The notes below the pieces were generated by a model that was given only the letters and a program-made list of their open reading frames with translations, ran no database searches and had not been told where the DNA came from. This document shows, one piece after another, positions 57,595-64,000 of a stretch of DNA of 64,000 nucleotides. Position numbers and translations under genes: made by a program. The stretch's first letter is position 1. Every line of letters begins with the position of its first letter. Source of the DNA: a virus; IMG/VR virus record IMGVR_UViG_3300024307_000003, positions 29,687 to 93,686 of that record. The stretch is one strand, 5' to 3'.

Positions 57595-57660
57595 TCAATG
57601 TTTAAGGTAGTAAGCTGCTAAGGTAAATATCCAACCAATTACCACATTACCAATTATCAC
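57595..57660 (-). CDS. Possible 21-residue membrane peptide
   Basis: From GTG 57660, overlapping the stop of the 30-residue peptide upstream, a single hydrophobic helix is encoded (MIIGNVVIGWIFTLAAYYLK). There is no clear ribosome site beyond coupling. Kept because of hydrophobicity and tight overlap; it may not be translated. Confidence 0.25.
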   Translation of the reverse strand: MIIGNVVIGWIFTLAAYYLKH

Positions 57661-57749
57661 CCACTTTTCATTTCTAATAAAAAGTAAGAGAAAATACCTG
57701 CAACTGATAAATAGGCTAACAAAAATAACTCCGCTTGTCCTTGATTCAT
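57657..57749 (-). CDS. 30-residue membrane peptide
   Basis: A GGAGG site six bases before ATG 57749 and overlap with the previous stop support this short gene. The product has one transmembrane segment (ELFLLAYLSVAGIFSYFLL). Function unknown. Confidence 0.45.
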   Translation of the reverse strand: MNQGQAELFLLAYLSVAGIFSYFLLEMKSG

Positions 57750-57934
57750 TTCATCCTCCCAACAATTTCTTTAAGGATTTCTTTATCTACTTGCGATATG
57801 TTTTCAATCAACCAACTAGGATCTTCTGAGATCCACTGTACAAGGCAATTGATCAATCCCTTGGAGGTAGTGGCAGGGTGATTCACCCAGTCGTCTAGTG
57901 TGTCTGTCAGGTTCTGGTAGAAGGGGTTTTTCAT
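57746..57934 (-). CDS. Hypothetical helical protein
   Basis: The 62-residue product (MKNPFYQNLTDTLDDWVNHP, then WISEDPSWLIENISQVDKEI) has no recognised family. It overlaps both neighbours by four bases, forming an overlapping run of small genes. Confidence 0.57.
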   Translation of the reverse strand: MKNPFYQNLTDTLDDWVNHPATTSKGLINCLVQWISEDPSWLIENISQVDKEILKEIVGRMK

Positions 57935-58155
57935 TCTATTACTCCTATGATGGTTTCTTCATTATCTCTCTTTGGAACATAGAGAGTGTTTAGGGTTTCA
58001 AAACTCCCGTCCTCTGCAACAGAGACAACAGGTGTAGTCAACACCCACCCTTGCTCATAATAAGAGTTCGGGTGGTTGATAGCCCACACGGTAGCATTCC
58101 TCCCTTCCATTATGAAGCTTCCTTGGGTCTTGTCGTATTGGATTGTTTTCTTCAT
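57931..58155 (-). CDS. Hypothetical protein
   Basis: The 74-residue beta-rich product (MKKTIQYDKTQGSFIMEGRN, then YYEQGWVLTTPVVSV) has GGAGGGACAATGAAG at its start. Four-base overlaps with both neighbours. Family unknown. Confidence 0.57.
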   Translation of the reverse strand: MKKTIQYDKTQGSFIMEGRNATVWAINHPNSYYEQGWVLTTPVVSVAEDGSFETLNTLYVPKRDNEETIIGVIE

Positions 58156-58391
58156 TGTCCCTCCTGTGGGCGTTCTGGTTTAGGTTGTTTGGGAGTGCCA
58201 AAGGCTGCGCCTGAGAAGTAGTGACCGCTAAAGGCACTGTAGAGATCCTTAGCACTTTGTCCAAGTGCTTCCGCTATACCCTGTAGCTCTCGCCCTTTTG
58301 CGTTGCCTGCGCTATACACACGGTGATCATCTGAATAACCGTAGTACCAATCATGTGTTTCTAGCAAGTCATAAAATTTATTGAGAGTCAT
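58152..58391 (-). CDS. Hypothetical protein
   Basis: The 79-residue product (MTLNKFYDLLETHDWYYGYS, then LGQSAKDLYSAFSGHYFSG) has a Pro-rich tail. The pattern of a YxxLxxHDWYYxxSDD start recurs in small phage proteins, function unknown. Its ATG has AAGGAGATAG upstream. Confidence 0.58.
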   Translation of the reverse strand: MTLNKFYDLLETHDWYYGYSDDHRVYSAGNAKGRELQGIAEALGQSAKDLYSAFSGHYFSGAAFGTPKQPKPERPQEGQ

Positions 58392-58500
58392 TACCTATCT
58401 CCTTCTTTCTCTTTGTTTGTTTACTCTGCTCTTTTGGCTCGTAGACCTTGTCGTCGAAGTATTGAGGAAAGTTACCTCACCCAAAAGGACAATTAAACAT
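58378..58500 (-). pseudogene. Tiny gene with an in-frame TGA at codon 8
   Basis: AGGAGGATGT precedes ATG 58500. The frame reads MFNCPFG, TGA, then 32 open codons (GNFPQYFDDKVYEPKEQSKQ...) to TAA at 58378. The open stretch and good ribosome site suggest a small gene inactivated by a nonsense change, or UGA readthrough. It overlaps the start of the next gene. Confidence 0.35.
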
Positions 58501-58508
58501 ACATCCTC

Positions 58509-59468
58509 CTATATACTTGACAAAATATGTGATATGACATCCACGGTCCAACCGTTCCCCAGCATCTTATATCGTTGAGAATCGGACACACAAGCAGTGT
58601 AATTGTCAGGAATGGTTTGCAATCTCTCGCACTCAATTGGTGTTAATTTTCTCACCACTCCCTCGCGTAGTAGGAGATTGTTGGCAGGCCATGACGATGT
58701 GGTTAAAGATGGAACCTTCCCATCAATAGCACGTATTCCACCAGCGTTCCCTCCATGTGGCCACTGTAGAATGTATGTACAATTCCATGACAGTTCGGCC
58801 CGAACCGTCAAACATTTTGCTTTCGTTGGATTGAATGCAACATATCCTCCCCTCTCTTTAACTTCTCCGAATTTTTGCAACCAAGACAATCTACCACCCT
58901 TTACATAGTATTTGTCGTCTACTGCGGGTTGGAGAATATCTTGCAATACCAACCCTCTGTCGCTTGGTTGTGTAACAGCAACATTGGACCAATACAATCT
59001 ATACCTATTTTGCGCTGATACAAGGTTAGAGTTTATGACAACAGGCACAACCCCTAGCCGTTTTGTAATTATATCCTTATACTCTTGTTTCATTTTGACA
59101 TTTTCTAGTAACCAATATCTGGGGTTTGTCTCGTTTTTAAGTCTTTCAAACTCAAAGTACAACGCACTTCTGGGATCGTCAAAAGCTAACCCTTTACCGG
59201 CAGTTGAAAATCCTTGGCAGGGTGATCCTGCCAATAAAATGTCCACTTTGCCAATGTATGTCTCGCCATCTTCATAATACAACGTACCATTTTCATACCT
59301 AATCTTTGTCACATCTCCAATATGGGTTATATCTTTCCAGTTGTGCTTGCTTGCTTTAATAGCCCACTTGTCAATCTCTGAAGCAAAATACCGTGTTACA
59401 GGAATTCCTGCTCTTTCTAAGGCAATCCTTCCACAACTCATACCATCAAATAAACTCAGTACAATCAT
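58509..59468 (-). CDS. dcm: DNA (cytosine-5-)-methyltransferase
   Basis: The 319-residue protein has motif I LSLFDGMSCGRIAL (5-18), motif IV GSPCQGFST with catalytic Cys84, motif VI ENV (122-124) and motif VIII QNRYRLY (153-159). A target-recognition region follows, then motif IX-X (LTPIECERLQTIPDNYT, MLGNGWTVDVI). It methylates C5 of cytosine in a specific site, probably protecting phage DNA from restriction. No cognate nuclease is nearby. It has its own promoter. Confidence 0.92.
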   Translation of the reverse strand: MIVLSLFDGMSCGRIALERAGIPVTRYFASEIDKWAIKASKHNWKDITHIGDVTKIRYENGTLYYEDGETYIGKVDILLAGSPCQGFSTAGKGLAFDDPRSALYFEFERLKNETNPRYWLLENVKMKQEYKDIITKRLGVVPVVINSNLVSAQNRYRLYWSNVAVTQPSDRGLVLQDILQPAVDDKYYVKGGRLSWLQKFGEVKERGGYVAFNPTKAKCLTVRAELSWNCTYILQWPHGGNAGGIRAIDGKVPSLTTSSWPANNLLLREGVVRKLTPIECERLQTIPDNYTACVSDSQRYKMLGNGWTVDVISHILSSI

Positions 59469-59505
59469 TAACTCCTCCTATTCAAAGCTCCGACCATTCA
59501 GAGCC

Positions 59506-59534
59506 ACGATAACCCAAAGCTTCGTATCTGTCAA
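59506..59534 (-). promoter_or_regulatory. Promoter of the cytosine methyltransferase gene
   Basis: On the minus strand TTGACA (59534-59529), a 17-base spacer and TATCGT (59511-59506) lie 38 bases before the start. GGAGGAG sits just ahead of the ATG. Confidence 0.65.
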
Positions 59535-60538
59535 GGGAGCATAATGTAATCCTAACGAATCTCTTCCCTGCTACCTCCTCCCCTCCTACATACCTCCCTT
59601 GCTATATCAATCATAGCTTAGAAATATCCATATAAGAAATATCCTTTGGTGTATACGAAGCCACGTATCTAACAAAGCTTTGTATGTCCGTAGCCACGAA
59701 TACAACGAACAGCATAGCTCTACGTAAGAGCTTTGAATCAGCTATGCGCCTAAGCAGGACAGACCGTATTCGGAGAATATGTGTCTGGACTAAGACAGAC
59801 CAGCTCCTGTGGAGATGTGTCTGGCCCCCCACCCCTGCCCCGTACCTTACCTAGCTAGCTTTTTGGAAATATCCAATAGGCCCTACGGACCTCTTGTTTC
59901 CAATCGTAGCCTTGCTACGGCTGGCCTATGCCATGCCCCTACCTTGTGCCAGCGCTCTTTGCCTTGTGCTGGATACAAAGCCTATACCCTGATTTCCAGC
60001 ATACAAAGCTTTGTACTATTCGTGGCTCTGTATAGTACATGGCAAGGTATATGCAATAGCAATGAATATGCCAATACTAAGGATAGATATAGCTATGTAT
60101 AGCTTTAGCTATGTTACTCACTAGTAAGGTAATGCAACAAAGTGGTGCATGGGGTGGCCTGATAAATCAGTCCCCAATAGACATAATCTATGTGAATATA
60201 CATAGCCTTGACTATTCATAGCAATGATACATACAAAGCCACGTCTGATACAAAGCCACGTATGGTACATAGCCTTGAATAGTGCGTTGATTTATATAGA
60301 TTATTAGGCGTTTTGGTGGATACTTATTAGGTGGGATAAGACAAGACAAAACGCCATGTAAGAATACACAAGACTATTGTTTTGTTTACAGGGTTAAAGG
60401 TAAGAAAGGGAGCATTAGGTTTGCATTACCGATGCCCGTAGGACTGCATAGGAAGGGCTACAGGGAGCGTTTATTAGCTCCCTATAGGGTAGGATAGGGG
60501 AGGGATTAGAAAGGGATTAAAGGGCCTTATCGGACCCT
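59535..60538. repeat. Repeat- and palindrome-rich non-coding region
   Basis: No gene can be supported in this kilobase. Direct repeats include a 17-bp tandem pair (60231-60247 and 60248-60264, core ATACAAAGCCACGT) and scattered ACAAAGC and CATAGCCTTGA copies. Perfect hairpin arms include GCATAGCT/AGCTATGC, CGTAGC/GCTACG inside TAGGCC/GGCCTA, GCTGGA/TCCAGC, GTACTAT/ATAGTAC and the palindrome TACAAAGCTTTGTA near 60001. Possible roles are replication origin, regulatory hub or structured RNA. Confidence 0.6.
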
Positions 60539-60540
60539 TT
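60519..60540 (-). terminator. Weak terminator-like hairpin
   Basis: AAAGGG/CCCTTT arms (60519-60524, 60535-60540) overlap the stop of the zinc-finger-like gene. The following T tract is poor, so termination is uncertain. Confidence 0.35.
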
Positions 60541-60940
60541 ATATTTCATCCCACTTACAAATAACTTGGCCTTTGTAGGTTAGATTCCCGTTAAAATCAA
60601 TTTTCAGCGCCTTAAAGCGCATACTTTTTCCGTCGTGAATTTTTACTACTCCATTAGGTAGAATCCTTTCAGCGTCCTCTTTGTATCCAGTTAGGGAACA
60701 CACTTTCAACGCGAAGGAAACGCCATTGATAGAACCTGTAGCGTGCATCCACCACAAACATGTCTCGGTATCTTGCACATAAGTGGTAATGGCTGGTAAG
60801 AATTTACCTTTTTCCTTTTTGGCCTTGCCACCTACCTTAGTTATACAGGTATAACCATACACTTTGCCGTTATGAAAGTAAGGGCAAGTGACTTGCTCAC
60901 CACACAAAGCACAAGTGTAAAAAATTGCCTTGTTTGCCAT
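60539..60940 (-). CDS. Zinc-binding protein of unknown function
   Basis: The 133-residue product begins ANKAIFYTCALCGEQVTCPYFHNGKVYGYTC (shown here as features only: CxxC at 10-13, further Cys/His near 19-32), a likely zinc site. The rest is beta-rich (GVSFALKVCSLTGYKEDAE, then SMRFKALKIDFNGNLTYKG). Possibly nucleic-acid binding. It has a promoter candidate just upstream. Confidence 0.6.
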   Translation of the reverse strand: MANKAIFYTCALCGEQVTCPYFHNGKVYGYTCITKVGGKAKKEKGKFLPAITTYVQDTETCLWWMHATGSINGVSFALKVCSLTGYKEDAERILPNGVVKIHDGKSMRFKALKIDFNGNLTYKGQVICKWDEI

Positions 60941-60976
60941 TCTACTATCCTCGGGTTATTTCGTTTCAGTAGGAAC

Positions 60977-61006
60977 AGAATAGACTAATGCCGAACCCCT
61001 TTGCAA
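60977..61006 (-). promoter_or_regulatory. Promoter candidate with overlapping inverted repeat
   Basis: On the minus strand TTGCAA (61006-61001), 18 bases and TATTCT (60982-60977) precede the 60940 gene by 37 bases. An inverted repeat TGCCGAA/TTCGGCA (60990-60996, 61012-61018) brackets the -35, as an operator would. Confidence 0.5.
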
Positions 61007-61101
61007 GCGAATTCGGCATTTTATTTTATGTATTTCATCTAACGTTATTAGGCTTACATAAAATGCTCCTTTGTTGATTAGGCTAGGATAGGGGAATTAT
61101 T

Positions 61102-61126
61102 AAGGGGCCATTCAGGCCCCTTTGTT
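61102..61126 (-). terminator. Terminator-like hairpin
   Basis: AAGGGGCC-ATTCA-GGCCCCTT lies just after the 61145 gene end. T tracts follow on the plus strand (TTTGTTT); on the minus strand the tract is TTAATAATT. Probably serves the leftward gene. Confidence 0.6.
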
Positions 61127-61144
61127 TAAGCTACTTTGATCCAT

Positions 61145-61432
61145 TTAAAGGTTATGCTTCTTGCCGCATTCTACGTGGTATTTGTTCGGAACCTTCGCTA
61201 CCGTCCTGTCACACGCATCTGTGAAAATTTCAGCCAGCGCGCCGTCCTCGACATAGGCCCATGACCTGCATTTGTCGTCGTCCCTTACTAAAACGACGTG
61301 CAACTCTTCCCCTACAGGTACGTTAAAGGATTTAACAAAATTCAAGCAATCTGCGTAAGATTCCTGATGGTAGTGTTCCAATACTTCATCATCGCAGACG
61401 CGTTCCACGTCCCATTCGTGTACTGTTTTCAT
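61145..61432 (-). CDS. Hypothetical acidic protein
   Basis: The 95-residue product (MKTVHEWDVERVCDDEVLEH, then GEELHVVLVRDDDKCRSWAYV) has AGAAAGGT before ATG. No recognised domain. Similar small, acidic proteins of this layout are typical of early phage regions. Confidence 0.6.
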   Translation of the reverse strand: MKTVHEWDVERVCDDEVLEHYHQESYADCLNFVKSFNVPVGEELHVVLVRDDDKCRSWAYVEDGALAEIFTDACDRTVAKVPNKYHVECGKKHNL

Positions 61433-61438
61433 ACCTTT

Positions 61439-61534
61439 CTACCTTTGGTTGTTTTGTTGTTGTGGGTTAAGGGCGCTGTACGTCATGTGCTTTCGTTTGG
61501 TCTGGCGTTTCCTATGTCCCGCCGCCTTTGCCAT
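61439..61534 (-). CDS. Possible 31-residue basic peptide
   Basis: The frame from ATG 61534 encodes MAKAAGHRKRQTKRKHMTYS and a Gln/Asn-rich tail. A weak AGGG lies upstream. It occupies an otherwise empty gap; translation is uncertain. Confidence 0.3.
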   Translation of the reverse strand: MAKAAGHRKRQTKRKHMTYSALNPQQQNNQR

Positions 61535-61565
61535 CGTTGCCCTAGGCCACAAACCAAGAATAGAG

Positions 61566-61600
61566 AAAGCCACCTGTGATTGCAAGTGGCTTTTTATAAT
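61566..61600. terminator. Bidirectional terminator-like hairpin
   Basis: AAAGCCAC (61566-61573) pairs with GTGGCTTT (61586-61593), followed on the plus strand by TTATAATTT. It sits directly after the stop of the leftward 55-residue gene. Confidence 0.6.
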
Positions 61601-61768
61601 TTATAGTTTTAAACTGTTGTATCCATTATACCAGCCGTGCCAGTAGGCTGTTTTTGCCCACTTAGGCCAGCCTGATGATTCTGACCACTTGAGCCTAAGC
61701 GGTAATCCCTGTTTGGCTTCTGATTGACCAAGCCAATAGAAATACCGCTTTCCTGATAGCTTTTTCAT
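61601..61768 (-). CDS. Hypothetical 55-residue protein
   Basis: ATG 61768 with GGAG nine bases upstream gives a Trp-rich basic product (MKKLSGKRYFYWLGQSEAKQ, WPKWAKTAYWHGWYNGYNSL). The even spread of codons and the terminator right after the stop support a real gene. Family unknown. The 117 bases upstream (61769-61885) hold nothing clear. Confidence 0.6.
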   Translation of the reverse strand: MKKLSGKRYFYWLGQSEAKQGLPLRLKWSESSGWPKWAKTAYWHGWYNGYNSLKL

Positions 61769-61885
61769 TTGGTTACACTCCGCCTATAGCTTTATTAAAT
61801 ACTGTTGTTATTGCTCATTTGGTCATGATAACCCTTGAACACTTGCTTTAGTGCCCAATTAGGGAATCTGAGGGTTAACCCTTAA

Positions 61886-62161
61886 TCAGCGTAAATAACG
61901 ATTGATATATTCAATAGCTTGTTGTGTATTGATCGGAAAACTACTAATTTCGTTAGGCATTGCCCCTGTTATAATGAGGGCGTTTTGTAGTTCCCGTAGC
62001 TCTACGCTGTACAACTCTGCCGCATAACGTAAGTATGTTTTTGCAGTAATATAGCCTCTAGCCTGTTCCTTTTTTTGCCATGATTTGCCACTCCCAAACC
62101 AATTAATCCCGGCAAGAGCAATAGCCTTTCCTTTGTCCCTGTAATAGGCTTTTGTGTGCAT
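61886..62161 (-). CDS. Hypothetical protein
   Basis: The 91-residue helical product (YYRDKGKAIALAGINWFGSG, then YLRYAAELYSVELRELQNAL) contains a short basic region. No family recognised. Its ATG overlaps the preceding TAA, so it is coupled to the 56-residue gene. Confidence 0.57.
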   Translation of the reverse strand: MHTKAYYRDKGKAIALAGINWFGSGKSWQKKEQARGYITAKTYLRYAAELYSVELRELQNALIITGAMPNEISSFPINTQQAIEYINRYLR

Positions 62162-62331
62162 TATGCTTTTCCCTGAATGATCAAGTCGATTGATTGAATG
62201 ATTTTTGTTCGTTGATCAGTCCAATATGTTGCAGCATCATATTCCTGATCATGTGCAAGGTATTCAGCCCTTGTTTTGAGTTTAACAGCTAGAGCCATAA
62301 GGCAAACAATCCTTACCGCGTCACAATACAT
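62161..62331 (-). CDS. Hypothetical 56-residue protein
   Basis: ATG 62331, behind AAGGATTAAGG, encodes MYCDAVRIVCLMALAVKLKT and a charged helix (YLAHDQEYDAATYWTDQRTK). TAATG coupling to the next gene supports it. Function unknown. Confidence 0.55.
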   Translation of the reverse strand: MYCDAVRIVCLMALAVKLKTRAEYLAHDQEYDAATYWTDQRTKIIQSIDLIIQGKA

Positions 62332-62359
62332 AGCCTTAATCCTTTCTGTATTCGATTGT

Positions 62360-62377
62360 GGGAGGCTTTCGCCTCCC
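62360..62377 (-). terminator. GNRA-capped hairpin after the 62392 gene
   Basis: On the minus strand GGGAGGC-GAAA-GCCTCCC forms a 7-bp stem immediately downstream of the 62392 stop. There is no T tract, so it may stabilise the mRNA end and not terminate transcription. Confidence 0.4.
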
Positions 62378-62391
62378 TCCCTTGAGTAGCC

Positions 62392-62583
62392 TTAGCCTAC
62401 CAGATAAGCGGCTTTGCCAGACCATACAGGCTTTAATGCTGCCAGTTTGGCAGCCAAGGGAGCCGCCTTGCGGCTTTCCATCCTGTTTTCACTGATAGCT
62501 TTGCAAGCGCAAGCCGCGCCCAAACGAAAACGAAAAGATCCTTTCATGCTCATAACCTTTTGCATTGTCTGAGTTGCTTTCAT
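62392..62583 (-). CDS. Small basic Ala-rich protein
   Basis: The frame is open to 62655, but I prefer ATG 62583 (MKATQTMQKVMSMKGSF, 63 residues); ATGs at 62556 and 62550 region are alternatives. The product is basic and Ala-rich (RKAAPLAAKLAALKPVWSGK). No family recognised. A promoter candidate lies 45 bases upstream. Confidence 0.5.
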   Translation of the reverse strand: MKATQTMQKVMSMKGSFRFRLGAACACKAISENRMESRKAAPLAAKLAALKPVWSGKAAYLVG

Positions 62584-62627
62584 TGTCTTGATTCTCGCTT
62601 GTTGGTTTTCAATTATGCCCTGAATCA

Positions 62628-62655
62628 ATAATAGCAGGGCACAACAGAAAAGCAA
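62628..62655 (-). promoter_or_regulatory. Leftward promoter with extended -10
   Basis: On the minus strand TTGCTT (62655-62650), 16 bases ending in TGC, and TATTAT (62633-62628) lie in the gap before the 62583 start. The -10 repeats the TGCTAnnAT motif seen at other promoters here. Confidence 0.5.
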
Positions 62656-62662
62656 CTAGATT

Positions 62663-62926
62663 TTATTCAATCCCGTAAAATAGTTTAAACATAGCAAGAT
62701 TTAAATAGTGTTCCTTTGTGATCTTACCTGTATTGAAATCAGACTTAAAGACCACTATTGAACAATTGGGCATTCGTGTGATAGTTATATCACCGCTTTC
62801 AATTGGGATTAGTAATTCCGCAAAACCCTGAACACTGCTAGCAGCCACTTGCATATTATAGAAAGTGGTAGCTTCTGTTTTGTTCAAGATATTGCATACT
62901 GGCAAGTTCCACTTTTGATTGTTCAT
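62663..62926 (-). CDS. Hypothetical protein
   Basis: ATG 62926, with AGAGG eight bases upstream, gives 87 residues (MNNQKWNLPVCNILNKTEAT, then ESGDITITRMPNCSIVVFKS). No recognised family. It follows the upstream gene by four bases. Confidence 0.55.
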   Translation of the reverse strand: MNNQKWNLPVCNILNKTEATTFYNMQVAASSVQGFAELLIPIESGDITITRMPNCSIVVFKSDFNTGKITKEHYLNLAMFKLFYGIE

Positions 62927-62930
62927 TTGT

Positions 62931-63311
62931 TTAGCCTCTTGCCTGAATGCGCTTATCTTTTTCCAGTATGTCACCAACAGACGCAACAATATAACGACCA
63001 TCATACAAACATAGAGTTGGAGTATACATTTCCCCGGTATTGCAGTATTCCAACCAAGGCCAGACTGAGCTACCCTCGAATACGGCTTCTGTACCGAACA
63101 ACTCTAGCAGCTCATTAGCTGCAAACATTCTTATCTCAGATTCAGACGGACGATGATAACATTGTCTAATCAATCTGTTAGTATCAGGGAACTTTTCCGG
63201 CATATCATCAGGGATAACCTCCCCGGAAAGAACAGATCGCAAGAGTTTAGCGTCTTCTTTCGTCAAATCACGAAAGGCAGCACAAAAGGTTTTAATTGAA
63301 GGCAAGCGCAT
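62931..63311 (-). CDS. Hypothetical protein
   Basis: The 126-residue product (MRLPSIKTFCAAFRDLTKED) has a helical N-terminal half (LIRQCYHRPSESEIRMFAAN) and a beta C-terminal half (EMYTPTLCLYDGRYIVASVG). No assigned family. It follows the basic-peptide gene by three bases. Confidence 0.57.
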   Translation of the reverse strand: MRLPSIKTFCAAFRDLTKEDAKLLRSVLSGEVIPDDMPEKFPDTNRLIRQCYHRPSESEIRMFAANELLELFGTEAVFEGSSVWPWLEYCNTGEMYTPTLCLYDGRYIVASVGDILEKDKRIQARG

Positions 63312-63314
63312 TTG

Positions 63315-63470
63315 TCAATCCTCGAATGTATGGCGTTGTTTGCGTTCTTTCCTTTGTGTATATTCTTTTTTCCTTTCTTTCTTGTCAATCCTTTTTCCGT
63401 CTACACTGGCGCTAAATTCTTTATTGATTTTAGCCTTGACAATCTTTTGTTTTCCTGTATTGCTTTGCAT
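63315..63470 (-). CDS. Small very basic protein
   Basis: ATG 63470, after AGGAAAAACAAA, gives 51 residues with about one-third Lys/Arg (GKQKIVKAKINKEF, KKERKKEYTQRKERKQRH). It may bind nucleic acid. A longer in-frame start exists but would overlap the upstream gene. Confidence 0.5.
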   Translation of the reverse strand: MQSNTGKQKIVKAKINKEFSASVDGKRIDKKERKKEYTQRKERKQRHTFED

Positions 63471-63483
63471 TTTGTTTTTCCTG

Positions 63484-63912
63484 TTAGCCGATGGAATAAT
63501 AAACTTTCTGTGTTTCTGGCACATAAAAGATATTGCCGGAATATGTCCCTTCTTGCTGTCCCTGTTCGGAGGCTTCCCAGTCGATTTCTGACCAATGATC
63601 ATTATCCAAACCAGCATCCCGAATATCGCCGCTGATAAACTGAATCAATAAGGCAATCAATTCTTGATCATTCCAGCCTGCTATTTCATCTTTTTCCCAT
63701 GCACCAAACTGGCCAAACCAATAACGCAAAACGTCCCTACATTCTGTGCCATTGTAGGCTTTTGTGTCAAGCCAATAAAGGTAATTTTCTGCCTCTTTTT
63801 TGGCATTGTTCCATGTAATAGTTCCAGCATTGTCGCCCATTTCAAAACAACTAGCCGAAAAGTTGTAGGGCTCTTCTGTTTGGAAAAAATCTGTAATGTC
63901 AAGTTCTAACAT
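63484..63912 (-). CDS. Hypothetical acidic protein
   Basis: ATG 63912, behind AGAGG, gives 142 residues (MLELDITDFFQTEEPYNFSA). The sequence is acidic and aromatic, with TITWNNAKKEAENYLYWLDT, DQELIALLIQFISGDIRDAG and a C-terminal GNIFYVPETQKVYYSIG. Proteins of this layout (about 140 residues, early region) are common in phages but uncharacterised. Confidence 0.58.
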   Translation of the reverse strand: MLELDITDFFQTEEPYNFSASCFEMGDNAGTITWNNAKKEAENYLYWLDTKAYNGTECRDVLRYWFGQFGAWEKDEIAGWNDQELIALLIQFISGDIRDAGLDNDHWSEIDWEASEQGQQEGTYSGNIFYVPETQKVYYSIG

Positions 63913-64000
63913 TGTTATTGCCTCTTTTTGTCGGCACATATCCACAATAATCAGGGGAATTAACCAAACGAGTTATCAAACGTTTCGCACCCAAAAAAGT
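63899..64000 (-). CDS. Hypothetical protein, C-terminal end only
   Basis: The frame is open from the right edge to a TGA at 63899, encoding 33 residues (FLGAKRLITRLVNSPDYCGY, then VPTKRGNNN). It overlaps the next start by 14 bases, as many genes here do. Too little is visible to name it. Confidence 0.4.
   Translation of the reverse strand, partial: TFLGAKRLITRLVNSPDYCGYVPTKRGNNNVRT

Noticed and set aside
58509-59468. Complete restriction-modification system around the cytosine methyltransferase
   Set aside because: Neighbouring genes are tiny proteins without nuclease motifs; an orphan methyltransferase is more likely.
59611-60102. Frames of 73 and 97 codons in the 59.5-60.5 kb gap
   Set aside because: No ribosome sites, no domain, and composition follows the short repeats; treated as non-coding.
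59535-60538. CRISPR-like array
   Set aside because: The repeats are short, irregular in spacing and not separated by uniform spacers; no Cas genes are present.

Overview
The window is part of a tailed double-stranded DNA phage genome with a contractile tail (myovirus type). The evidence is a tail sheath, tail tube, tape measure, Dit-like hub, spike, gp46-like wedge and J-like baseplate protein, next to a Cap_E-type major capsid protein, S49 protease, DUF935-type portal and a large terminase. The host is probably a Gram-negative bacterium: the baseplate is of the Mu/P2/Pam3 type, and several exported small proteins look suited to a periplasm. Base composition is moderately AT-rich throughout. 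Genes run off both ends, and no DNA polymerase, helicase or primase lies here, so the genome is larger than this window.

Layout. (1) Positions 1-33134, leftward: the virion operon. In transcription order it holds two small genes (the first after a strong promoter may be a small terminase), an RNA/tRNA operon, a short adaptor, a collagen-like fibre, a large surface protein, the large terminase (interrupted by a group I intron with an HNH endonuclease), portal, protease/scaffold, decoration protein and major capsid protein. Then comes a block of about 7 kb of surface or adhesin proteins (beta-helix, LamG-like, Ig-like, Gly/Ser repeats), followed by neck proteins, sheath, tube, frameshifted tail chaperones, tape measure and baseplate. 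(2) 33135-33706: a divergent control region with promoters facing both ways. (3) 33707-55815, mostly rightward: tightly packed, often overlapping small genes mixed with nucleotide metabolism (dNMP kinase, MazG-like, ThyX, class II ribonucleotide reductase), PhoH, endolysin, DNA ligase, a Macro-domain protein, a SLOG/DprA-like protein, a nucleotidyltransferase-fold protein, two metallophosphoesterases and homing endonucleases. (4) 55830-64000, leftward: small uncharacterised early-type genes, a C5 cytosine methyltransferase with its own promoter, and a repeat-rich non-coding kilobase at about 59.5-60.5 kb.

The most unusual part is 30640-32520. A consensus promoter (TTGACA-N17-TAGGAT) starts a leftward transcript with about 360 nt of strongly paired leader, five tRNA or tRNA-like genes (Pro, a Leu-like gene with about 38 extra nt, Thr, Gly, Glu), then about 980 nt with many nested perfect helices and no convincing gene, and finally an intrinsic terminator. 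This is the arrangement expected of a large ornate phage non-coding RNA (GOLLD or ROOL type), but membership of a known family cannot be tested here. Other notable features are the intron placed exactly in the ATP-binding P-loop codons of the terminase, a gp46 wedge protein fused to about twenty 18-residue repeats and LamG-like domains, and a recurrent extended -10 promoter motif (TGCTAnnAT).
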